NCBI GenBank assembly: GCA_044508835.1
Contig: JBIQHD010000050.1
Location: 1-22,430, forward strand
Length of the DNA stretch: 22,430 nucleotides
Origin: JAKFDI01 sp044508835
Lineage (GTDB): Bacteria; Pseudomonadota; Gammaproteobacteria; Burkholderiales; Burkholderiaceae_C
Direction of reading: 5' to 3'
Each line of letters begins with the position of its first letter. The first letter of the stretch is position 1. The notes below the pieces were generated by a model that saw only the letters and a program-made list of their open reading frames with translations, was not told the DNA's origin and did no database searches. This document shows, one piece after another, positions 14,688-21,586 of this stretch. The position numbers and the translations under genes are program-made.

Positions 14688-15164
14688 ATGGACCCCTCGC
14701 CCGACACCGCCCCGGAACTGCAGGTCAGCCAGTGGCTGAACACCGGGGCCCCGCTCACCCTGGCCGCGCTGCGCGGGCGGGTGGTCGTGCTGCATGCCTT
14801 CCAGATGCTGTGCCCGGCCTGCGTCTCGCACGGCCTGCCGCAGGCCGTGCGCATCCGCGCGGCCTTCGGCGAGGACGACGTGGCGGTGATCGGCCTGCAC
14901 ACGGTCTTCGAGCACCATGCGGTGATGACGGCCGCGGCGCTGCGCGCCTTCGTGCACGAGAACCGCCTGGCGTTCCCCATCGGCATCGACCAGCCGGCGG
15001 CGCACGGCGATCTCCCGCTCACGATGCAGGCCTACGCGCTGCGCGGCACGCCCAGCCTCGTGCTGATCGACCGGCGCGGGCGGCTGCGGCTGTCGCACTT
15101 CGGGCACCTGGACGACCTGCGCGTCGGCGCGCTGCTGGGCCGGCTGGCGGGCGAGGCCGCCTGA
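14688..15164 (+). CDS. cytosolic thioredoxin-fold (TlpA/redoxin-like) protein
   Basis: A 158-aa protein with no signal peptide. After a short N-terminus it has VVVLHAFQMLCPACVSHGLPQ, giving a CPAC active site at Cys42/Cys45, then VAVIGLHTVFEHH and RGTPSLVLIDRRGRLRLSHFGH, the usual redoxin cis-Pro and following strand. Unlike most TlpA proteins it is predicted to be cytosolic. It follows the AhpD-like gene by 22 bp, which suggests it could be the electron donor that re-reduces AhpD cysteines; that is inference. Its stop is 4 bp from the convergent MFS gene. Confidence 0.93.
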   Translation: MDPSPDTAPELQVSQWLNTGAPLTLAALRGRVVVLHAFQMLCPACVSHGLPQAVRIRAAFGEDDVAVIGLHTVFEHHAVMTAAALRAFVHENRLAFPIGIDQPAAHGDLPLTMQAYALRGTPSLVLIDRRGRLRLSHFGHLDDLRVGALLGRLAGEAA

Positions 15165-15168
15165 CCGC

Positions 15169-16749
15169 TCAGCGCTCGGCGATGTAGTGCTGCACCACGA
15201 TCGGCTCCGGGCCGGTGTGGAAGGCGCGCACCTGCGCCTCGAGGTCGCGGTCGGCCAGCGTCGCGCGGGCGCGCTGGCGCAGGTAGTCGACCCAGGAGTC
15301 GACGATGAAGCGCTCGACGTAGCGCGCCGGGTTGGAGAGGTCGCGGTACACGCGCCAGAAGGTGGCGCCGTCGCGCCGCCGCGGGGCGCGCAGCAGCTCC
15401 AGCGCCGCTAGGAAGCGCGGCGCGTGCGCGGCCTCGATGCGGTAGACGATCTCCACCGCCACCGGCCCCGAGCCGGGCGCGGGCTCCTCGACGACGAACA
15501 GGTCCTCCCAGGGCGTGGCCTGCAGCACGTCCTTGTCCTCGCCCATGCGCAGGGTGAAGTGGCGCGACAGCGCCATGCTCGCGAGCATCGCGGCCGCGGC
15601 GAGGCTGAGCGTGGCGGTGAGGCCGAACACCGCCGACAGCGCGCCCCAGAACGCCGCGCCCAGCGCGAAGGAGCCGAGCGCCGAGAGCGTGTGCAGCGAG
15701 GCCGCCCGCGCCCGCACCCACTGCGGCGCGCTCGTCTGCGTGGCGGCGTTGAGCGTGGACATCACCGCCATCCAGGCCGCGCCGCCGCACACCAGCGTGA
15801 GGTACACGGGCAGGTTCCACGGCGACCAGCCGGACACCAGCATCGCCACGCCGAAGACGGCGCAGCTCGCGGCGACCATCGCCTCCAGCCCGAAGCGGCC
15901 GCGCACGCGGGCGATGAAGAAGCCCGCCGCCACCGCGCCCACGCCCAGGCAGCCGAGCAGGAAGCCGTAGCCCGCCGCGCCCAGGCCCAGCTGCAGCGCG
16001 ATGGCCGGCAGCAGCGACCACAGCGCCGAGCCGATGCCGCTGAAGGCCACGGTGCGGATCAGCTGCGCGAGGATGGCCTGCGAATGCCGCGCGAAGCGCA
16101 GCGCGCTCAGGATGCCGCCCCACATGCGCTCCGGCGGCAGCTTGGCCGTGGGGTGCGGCGCCGGCGGCGCGAGGCGGATGCTCTGCAGCATCGCCAGGCC
16201 CGTGGCGATGGCCAGCGCGAACACCAGCGGGCTGCCGATCCAGGCGAACAGCACCCCGGCGAGCGCCGGCCCGACCGCGCGCGCCGCGTTGTACGACATG
16301 GCGGTCAGGGTGATGGCCTGCGGCAGGTCGCCGCGGTCCACCGTGTCGACCACGGCCGAGTTCCAGGCCGGCGACTGCAGCGCGGTGCAGCAGCCCATGA
16401 CGAAGGTGAGCGTGAGCAGCGTGCCGGCGCCGGCCAGCCCCGCCAGGCTCATCGCCGCCAGCAGCAGCGCGGTGGCCGAATAGACGCTCAGCGAGCGCAG
16501 GATGATGCGGCGGCGGTCGGCGGTGTCGGCCATCACGCCGGCCGGCAGCGACAGCAGGAACATCGGCAGGAACGAGGCCGTCTGCACCAGCGCCGCGAGG
16601 AAGGACGAGCCCGTCAGCTCGATCATCAGCCACGAGGCCGCCATGCTCAGCATGGCGTTGCCGAGGAAGTAGGCGCTGCCGCCCAGCCACAGCAGGCGGT
16701 AGGGCCGCGCGTGCAGCGGCTTCCAGGGCGACGGGGCGGCGGGATCCAT
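15169..16749 (-). CDS. MFS_3-family exporter with C-terminal soluble domain
   Basis: A 526-aa inner-membrane protein. Residues ~15-405 are a 12-helix major facilitator unit of the EntS-like MFS_3 type (RLLWLGGSAYFLGNAMLSMA; loop motif LPAGVMADTADRRRII). Residues ~430-526 form a soluble domain (VEIVYRIEAAHAPRFLAAL, WRVYRDLSNPARYVERFIVDSW, VQHYIAE) resembling an antibiotic-monooxygenase/dimeric alpha-beta barrel fold, a tail found on many MFS_3 proteins. The substrate is unknown; relatives export siderophores or small organic molecules. AATAAT lies 8 nt before the ATG. The SDR gene upstream on the same strand ends 80 bp away. Confidence 0.93.
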   Translation of the reverse strand: MDPAAPSPWKPLHARPYRLLWLGGSAYFLGNAMLSMAASWLMIELTGSSFLAALVQTASFLPMFLLSLPAGVMADTADRRRIILRSLSVYSATALLLAAMSLAGLAGAGTLLTLTFVMGCCTALQSPAWNSAVVDTVDRGDLPQAITLTAMSYNAARAVGPALAGVLFAWIGSPLVFALAIATGLAMLQSIRLAPPAPHPTAKLPPERMWGGILSALRFARHSQAILAQLIRTVAFSGIGSALWSLLPAIALQLGLGAAGYGFLLGCLGVGAVAAGFFIARVRGRFGLEAMVAASCAVFGVAMLVSGWSPWNLPVYLTLVCGGAAWMAVMSTLNAATQTSAPQWVRARAASLHTLSALGSFALGAAFWGALSAVFGLTATLSLAAAAMLASMALSRHFTLRMGEDKDVLQATPWEDLFVVEEPAPGSGPVAVEIVYRIEAAHAPRFLAALELLRAPRRRDGATFWRVYRDLSNPARYVERFIVDSWVDYLRQRARATLADRDLEAQVRAFHTGPEPIVVQHYIAER

Positions 16750-16757
16750 GCGCGGCG

Positions 16758-16763
16758 ATTATT
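16758..16763 (-). promoter_or_regulatory. -10-like hexamer at the MFS start (possible leaderless promoter)
   Basis: AATAAT on the minus strand, 5 of 6 to the -10 consensus, ends 8 nt before the ATG at 16749. It is the only AT-rich patch in an otherwise very GC-rich 80-bp gap. No convincing -35 or Shine-Dalgarno is seen. Confidence 0.4.
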
Positions 16764-16829
16764 CAGAAAGGCCGCGCGGCGGCGGCCCGCGGCGGCGCCG
16801 CGCTGCGCAGTCGGTCACGCCCGGCGCGG

Positions 16830-17591
16830 TCACGCTTTGGTGAGCTTCAGCCCCGCGTCCACGAGCAGCAGCTCGCCGGTGGTCTTGGCCGCGCGCGCGC
16901 CGAGGTACCAGGCGGTCTCGGCGATGTCCTCGGGCGAGATCACCTCCTCCAGCACGGCGCGCGACTTGTAGCCCGCCACGCTCGCCTCGTAGCGCTCGCC
17001 CAGGCCCGTCTGCAGCCACGGCGTCTCCACCAGGCCCGGCGCGATGGCGTTGACGCGGATGTCCGGGCCGAGCGCGCGCGCCAGGCCCACGGTCATCGCG
17101 TTGAGCGCGCCCTTGGACGCCATGTAGGCGATGGACGAGCCCACGCCCATGAACGAGGCCACCGAGGAGATGTTGACCACGCCCGCCACCGGATGCCGGC
17201 GCAGCAGCGGCACGAGCGCGCGCGTCATCTGCCAGGCGCCGACCACGTTGACAGCGTAGATCTTCTGGAAATCCTCGGCCTCCAGCCCGTCGAGGTCCTT
17301 CAGCGCCACGAACTTCGTGGTGCCGGCGTTGTTGACCAGCGCGTCGGCGCGGCCCCAGCGGGCCTCGACCTCGGCCGCGAGGCGGCGGCAGTCGGCGTCG
17401 GACGACACGTCGCACCGGACCACCAGCACCTCGGCGCCGAGGGCGCGGCAGTCGTCGGCCACCCGCTGCGCCGGCGCCGGGTCGCGCGAGTAGTTGACGA
17501 CGACGTTCCAGCCGTTCTTCGCATACAGCCGGGCGGTGGCGGCGCCGATGCCGGAGGACGAGCCGGTGACGATGCAGACGGGGCGGGACAT
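16830..17591 (-). CDS. SDR-family NAD(P)-dependent oxidoreductase (FabG-like)
   Basis: A 253-aa cytosolic classical short-chain dehydrogenase. The cofactor motif is TGSSSGIG (10-16), the stabilising NNAG is at 87-90, and the catalytic residues are Ser143, Tyr156 and Lys160 (YMASK). Two features suggest NADP preference: basic/polar NYSRDP after strand 2, and CDVSS at 60-64. The C-terminus GELLLVDAGLKLTKA is close to the FabG pattern DGG but reads DAG. The substrate is unknown. The ATG at 17591 has AAAGG about 7 nt upstream. A thioredoxin-like gene lies 55 bp upstream on the same strand, so LysR, thioredoxin and SDR genes may be co-transcribed. Confidence 0.94.
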   Translation of the reverse strand: MSRPVCIVTGSSSGIGAATARLYAKNGWNVVVNYSRDPAPAQRVADDCRALGAEVLVVRCDVSSDADCRRLAAEVEARWGRADALVNNAGTTKFVALKDLDGLEAEDFQKIYAVNVVGAWQMTRALVPLLRRHPVAGVVNISSVASFMGVGSSIAYMASKGALNAMTVGLARALGPDIRVNAIAPGLVETPWLQTGLGERYEASVAGYKSRAVLEEVISPEDIAETAWYLGARAAKTTGELLLVDAGLKLTKA

Positions 17592-17646
17592 GCGTGCCTT
17601 TCGCAGTGGGATCGCGCGCCAGCATAGCGGCGCGCGGACCGACGCG

Positions 17647-17976
17647 TCAGGCGGCCGTGATCTTCGCCAGCGCGTCGCGGATCGGCGTCGCGTCGGCCGG
17701 CCGCACCACGCGCGCCACCTCGCGGCCGTGGTCGAGGAAGACCAGCGTCGGCCACAGCTTCACGCCGAAGGAGCGGCCGAGCGGGCGCCCGCGCCCGTCG
17801 GCGACCTGCAGGTGGCGCACCTGCGGATGGGCGGAGAACGCCGCGTCCACGTGCGGCTGCGCGCCGAGGCACCAGCCGCACCAGTCGGCGCCGAACTCGA
17901 TCACCGCCGGACCCGGCCAGGCATCGACCTCGGCGCGGGACGGCTCGGGGTCGGCGTAGAGCGCTTTCTTGGGCAT
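17647..17976 (-). CDS. small thioredoxin-family protein
   Basis: A 109-aa cytosolic protein of normal thioredoxin length. The active site is ADWCGWCLGAQP (Cys33, Cys36), with Gly-Trp in place of the Gly-Pro of classical thioredoxin, and the cis-Pro loop is KLWPTLVFLDHG. The WCGWC dipeptide is unusual for TrxA and suggests a specialised partner or altered redox potential. An AAGG about 10 nt upstream supports the ATG at 17976. The LysR gene ends 12 bp upstream and the SDR gene begins 55 bp downstream. Confidence 0.92.
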   Translation of the reverse strand: MPKKALYADPEPSRAEVDAWPGPAVIEFGADWCGWCLGAQPHVDAAFSAHPQVRHLQVADGRGRPLGRSFGVKLWPTLVFLDHGREVARVVRPADATPIRDALAKITAA

Positions 17977-17988
17977 GGCGCGGCCACC

Positions 17989-18942
17989 TTAGCCGATGCG
18001 CCGAGCCCGCACCGCCGCCGGGGCCACCTGCCGCAGGCAGCCGATGAGCTGCTCGCTCGCCGGCGTGCGCCGGCGCCCGCGCATGGTGATGATGCCCACC
18101 GGCGGCAGCTCGAACGGCACGTCGACCGGCAGCACCTTGAACAGCCCCTCGCGCTCGAAGTGCTGCGCCACGCCGCGCGCCAGGAAGCCGATGGCGCCGC
18201 GCCGCCGCACGAAGGTGAGGATGTCCAGGAACGAGGCGGTCTCGACCAGGTCGACCGGCGGGTTCAGGCCGTGCTTGTAGAACATCTGGTCGAGCTTGAT
18301 GCGCGACGAGGCCCACGGCGGCGGCACCACCCAGGGCTCGACGGCCAGGTCGGCCCAGGTCGGGCGCCGCTTCTTCGCCAGGGCATGGTCCGGGCGGGCG
18401 ACGATGCGCATCGGCTCGTCGTACAGCGCCTCGGTCTCCAGGTCGGGCGCGGCGTAGCCGGGCTCCAGGCGGCCGACGAACAGGTCGAGCTCGCCTACGC
18501 GCAGGCGCGGCAGCAGGCGCGTGAGGTCGCCCTCCTCGACCAGCACCGCGGTCTGCGACGACTGCGCCTTCAGCCGCTCGACGGCGCCCGCCAGCAGCAC
18601 CGGCGTGGCCACGACCATCGCCCCGACGCGCACGCGGCCCGTGGCGCCGCTCGTGACGGCGGCGATCTCGTCGCGCGTGCGGTCGAAGTCGGCCAGCACC
18701 GAGCGTGCGAAGCGCACGACGGTGGCGCCGTAGGGCGTGGGCTCGGTGCCGCGCGTGGAGCGGTCGAACAGGCTCAGCCCGAACATGCGCTCGATCTCGG
18801 CCAGCGTCTTCGACACCGCCGGCTGCGTGACCGACAGGAACTCCGCGGCGCGCCCCAGGTGGCGGAACTGGTCGAGCGCGACCAGCAGCTGCAGGTGGCG
18901 CAGCTTGAGGTTGGAACGCAGGACCCGGTCGATGTCGCTCAT
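17989..18942 (-). CDS. LysR-family transcriptional regulator
   Basis: A 317-aa DNA-binding regulator of usual length. The N-terminal winged helix-turn-helix covers ~14-73 (LQLLVALDQFRHLGRAAEFLSVTQPAVSKTL is its core, here read as two blocks around LGRAAEFL and TQPAVSKTL). Effector-binding domains follow (VRVGAMVVATPVLL, GELDLFVGRLEPG, VEPWVVPPPWASSR, RRRGAIGFLARGV). The N-terminus resembles the PcaQ/GbpR-like branch that controls aromatic or sugar-acid catabolism. It is divergent from the Bug/UxaA/ALDH operon (109 bp), with a palindromic T-N11-A site between, so it very likely regulates that operon. TATCAT lies 6 nt before its ATG. Confidence 0.95.
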   Translation of the reverse strand: MSDIDRVLRSNLKLRHLQLLVALDQFRHLGRAAEFLSVTQPAVSKTLAEIERMFGLSLFDRSTRGTEPTPYGATVVRFARSVLADFDRTRDEIAAVTSGATGRVRVGAMVVATPVLLAGAVERLKAQSSQTAVLVEEGDLTRLLPRLRVGELDLFVGRLEPGYAAPDLETEALYDEPMRIVARPDHALAKKRRPTWADLAVEPWVVPPPWASSRIKLDQMFYKHGLNPPVDLVETASFLDILTFVRRRGAIGFLARGVAQHFEREGLFKVLPVDVPFELPPVGIITMRGRRRTPASEQLIGCLRQVAPAAVRARRIG

Positions 18943-18948
18943 CGCGCC

Positions 18949-18954
18949 ATGATA
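18949..18954 (-). promoter_or_regulatory. -10-like hexamer at the LysR start (possible leaderless promoter)
   Basis: TATCAT on the minus strand matches the -10 consensus at 5 of 6 positions and ends 6 nt before the ATG at 18942. It lies next to the palindrome at 18963-18983, where a bound LysR dimer would cover the -35 area, consistent with autorepression. Confidence 0.4.
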
Positions 18955-18962
18955 TTCAAACG

Positions 18963-18983
18963 GTTATGAAGCGAGTCCATAAC
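18963..18983. promoter_or_regulatory. LysR-type operator (T-N11-A palindrome)
   Basis: GTTATG-N9-CATAAC has perfect 6-bp arms and contains ATG-N9-CAT, that is, a T-N11-A core at 18967-18979 as bound by LysR-type regulators. Its centre is about 50 bp upstream of the predicted start for the Bug operon and about 30 bp from the LysR start codon, fitting joint control of both directions. Confidence 0.65.
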
Positions 18984-18987
18984 TTCA

Positions 18988-19017
18988 TTGGAATGGAATG
19001 GCGCGCGCCGCAAGAAT
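18988..19017 (+). promoter_or_regulatory. candidate promoter of the Bug-UxaA-ALDH operon
   Basis: TTGGAA (18988-18993), an 18-bp spacer and AAGAAT (19012-19017) each match 4 of 6 consensus bases. Such a weak promoter just downstream of a LysR-type site is what activation by the regulator would require. It leaves a leader of about 28 nt with AAGGAG before the first gene. Confidence 0.35.
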
Positions 19018-19051
19018 CGCCCTCCGGCATTCATCGAACAAAGGAGACAGC

Positions 19052-20032
19052 ATGACATCGAGCCGCCGCCAGATCGTTCTCGGAGGCCTCGGCGCCGCCG
19101 CCCTGCTCGCGACCTCGTCGCGCAGCCTCGCGGCGGGCTACCCCGAGCGGCCCATCACCTTCATCTGCCCGTGGCCCGCGGGCGGCACGGCCGACATGAC
19201 GATGCGCGCGCTGTGCGCCGCCGCCGCGCGACAGCTGGGCCAGACCCTCGTGGTCGAGAACAAGGCCGGCGCGTCCGGGATGATCGGCCTGAAGGCCCTC
19301 GCCGGCGCCAGCCCGGACGGCTACACCATCGGCCAGATCCCGATCTCGGTGACGCGCTTCGCGCAGCTGGGCAGCGTGCAGATCGATCCGCTCAAGGACC
19401 TGCACTACATCGCCCGCACCTCGGGCCAGACCTTCGGCATCGCGGTGCAGGCGTCGTCGCCGCTGAAGACGCTGGCCGACCTGGTGGCGCGCGCCAAGGC
19501 CCAGCCGGGCATGCTCACCTACGGCAGCTCCGGCGTCGGCGGCGCCACGCACGTCGGCATGGAGGAGTTCGCGATGGCCGCCGGCATCCGCCTCAACCAC
19601 ATCCCGTACAAGGGCGGCGCACCGGCGCTCAAGGACCTGCTGGGCGGCCAGCTCGACGCCCTGGCCGACTCCAGCTCGTGGGCGCCGCACGTGCGCTCGG
19701 GCGCGCTGCGCCTGCTGGCCACCTGGGGCGAGCAGCGCACGCGCGAGTTCGCCGACGTGCCCACCCTGCGCGACGCCGGCTACGACGTGGTGGTCGACGC
19801 GCCCAACGGCGTCGGCGCGCCGCGGGGGCTCGACGCAGCCGTGCAGGCCCGCCTGGACGCCGCGTTCAAGGCCGCCGTCGCCAGCCCCGAGTTCACCGAC
19901 GCCTGCGCCAAGATCGACGCGCCGGTGATGTACCTCGACGGGCCGGCCTACGAGAAGTACGTGGCCGCGGTCTACCGCAAGGAGACGCAGCTCATCGAGC
20001 GGCTCAAGCTCAAAGAGCTGATGAAGAGCTGA
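19052..20032 (+). CDS. Bug-family (TTT) periplasmic solute-binding protein
   Basis: A 326-aa exported receptor. The signal SSRRQIVLGGLGAAALLATSSRSLAAG carries a twin-arginine motif (RRQIVLG) and is split here only by the cleavage region near residue 27. Family blocks are YPERPITFICPWPAGGTADM, VENKAGASGMIG and YGSSGVGGATHVGMEEF. Bug receptors capture carboxylated solutes for tripartite tricarboxylate transporters, and in Burkholderiales many stand alone without TctAB genes, as here. AAGGAG (19041-19046) fixes the ATG at 19052. The UxaA-family gene follows after 21 bp, so the ligand is probably a sugar acid; that is inference. Confidence 0.95.
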   Translation: MTSSRRQIVLGGLGAAALLATSSRSLAAGYPERPITFICPWPAGGTADMTMRALCAAAARQLGQTLVVENKAGASGMIGLKALAGASPDGYTIGQIPISVTRFAQLGSVQIDPLKDLHYIARTSGQTFGIAVQASSPLKTLADLVARAKAQPGMLTYGSSGVGGATHVGMEEFAMAAGIRLNHIPYKGGAPALKDLLGGQLDALADSSSWAPHVRSGALRLLATWGEQRTREFADVPTLRDAGYDVVVDAPNGVGAPRGLDAAVQARLDAAFKAAVASPEFTDACAKIDAPVMYLDGPAYEKYVAAVYRKETQLIERLKLKELMKS

Positions 20033-20053
20033 CGAGAAGGCGCCGACCGCAAC

Positions 20054-21586
20054 ATGCCCCCTCCCTCCGTGTCACCCGTCATCCGGCTGCATCCGGCCGA
20101 CAACATCCTGGTCGCGCGCGAGCCCATCGCGCTCGGCCGGCAGATCGGCGACCCGCCGCTGCGCGCGCGGGCGCAGGTGGCGGCGGGCCACAAGCTCGCC
20201 GCGGTGCCGATCGCCGCCGGGCAGCCGGTGCGCAAGTACGACACGGTGATCGGCTTCGCCGCGCGCGACATCCAGGCCGGCGAGCACGTGCACACGCACA
20301 ACCTGCGCTTCGAGGAGTTCGACCGCGACCCCGCGTTCTGTGCCGACGTGCGGCCGGTCGACTTCGTGCCCGTGGCGCAGCAGGCCACCTTCCAGGGCAT
20401 CGTGCGGCCCGACGGCCGCGTGGCCACGCGCAACTACATCGGCGTGCTGTCGTCGGTGAACTGCTCGGCCACGGTGTGCCGCCGCATCGCCGGCTGGTTC
20501 ACCGAGGAGCGCCTGGCCGCCTGGCCGAACGTCGACGGCGTGGTGGCCTTCACGCACAACAGCGGCTGCGGCATGTCCACGCCCAGCCTGAACTTCGACG
20601 TGCTGCGCCGCACGCTGGCGGGCTACGCGCGGCATGCGAACCTGGCCGCGGTGCTGATCGTGGGCCTGGGCTGCGAGCGCAACCAGATCGGCGACCTGCT
20701 CGACAGCCAGGGGCTCGCGCGCGGCCCGAAGCTCGTGGCCTTCAACATGCAGGACACCGGCGGCACGCGCGAGACCATTGCCGCCGGCATCGCGGCCGTC
20801 GAGGCCCTGCTGCCCGACGCGAACGCGGTGGCGCGCGAGCCGGTGAGCGCGCGCCACCTCGTGATCGGCCTGCAGTGCGGCGGCTCGGACGGCTTCTCGG
20901 GCATCAGCGCCAACCCCGCCCTGGGCGCGGCGATGGACCTGCTGGTGCGCCACGGCGGCACCGCCGTGCTGTCGGAAACGCCCGAGATCTACGGCGTCGA
21001 GCACCTGCTCACGCGCCGCGCGGCCACGCCCGAGGTCGGCCGCCGGCTGCTCGCGCGCCTGGCGTGGTGGAAGGAGTACTCGCGCGGCCAGAGCGGCCAG
21101 ATGAACGGCGTGGTGGTGGCGGGCAACCAGGCCGGCGGGCTGGCCAACATCTTCGAGAAGAGCCTGGGCTCGGCGATGAAGGGCGGCAGCACGCCGCTCA
21201 ACGCGGTGTACGAGTACGCCGAGCCGATCGACCGCACCGGCTTCGTGTTCATGGATTCGCCCGGCTTCGACCCCTGCTCGGCGACGGGCCAGATCGCCAG
21301 CGGCGCGAACCTGATCTGCTTCACCACCGGGCGCGGCTCGATGTTCGGCGCCAAGCCCGTGCCCTCCATCAAGCTGGCGAGCAACACGCCGATGTTCCGG
21401 CGGCTCGCGGACGACATGGACATCAACTGCGGCGTGGTCGTCGACGGCGAGGCGACGGTGGCGCAGCTCGGCGAGACCATCTTCCGGGAGATCCTGCGCG
21501 TGGCCTCGGGCCACCGCACCCGCAGCGAGGCGCTGGGCCTGGGCGACAACGAGTTCGTGCCGTGGCAGCTGGGCATCGTCACATGA
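20054..21586 (+). CDS. UxaA/GarD-family sugar-acid dehydratase (SAF domain fused)
   Basis: A 510-aa cytosolic enzyme. An N-terminal SAF domain (~12-90, with AAGHKLAAVPIAAGQPVRKY) is fused to the altronate/galactarate dehydratase body. Conserved metal or catalytic blocks are VNCSATVCRRIA, THNSGCGM, GLGCERNQ, LQCGGSDGFSG and FDPCSATGQIASGAN. Related enzymes remove water from altronate (UxaA) or galactarate (GarD) to give 2-keto-3-deoxy acids. The length and fusion match the single-chain form, but the exact sugar acid cannot be told. It starts 21 bp after the Bug gene, and its TGA overlaps the next ATG (ATGA). The aldehyde dehydrogenase next to it would suit an aldarate or uronate route ending in a semialdehyde. 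Confidence 0.94.
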   Translation: MPPPSVSPVIRLHPADNILVAREPIALGRQIGDPPLRARAQVAAGHKLAAVPIAAGQPVRKYDTVIGFAARDIQAGEHVHTHNLRFEEFDRDPAFCADVRPVDFVPVAQQATFQGIVRPDGRVATRNYIGVLSSVNCSATVCRRIAGWFTEERLAAWPNVDGVVAFTHNSGCGMSTPSLNFDVLRRTLAGYARHANLAAVLIVGLGCERNQIGDLLDSQGLARGPKLVAFNMQDTGGTRETIAAGIAAVEALLPDANAVAREPVSARHLVIGLQCGGSDGFSGISANPALGAAMDLLVRHGGTAVLSETPEIYGVEHLLTRRAATPEVGRRLLARLAWWKEYSRGQSGQMNGVVVAGNQAGGLANIFEKSLGSAMKGGSTPLNAVYEYAEPIDRTGFVFMDSPGFDPCSATGQIASGANLICFTTGRGSMFGAKPVPSIKLASNTPMFRRLADDMDINCGVVVDGEATVAQLGETIFREILRVASGHRTRSEALGLGDNEFVPWQLGIVT

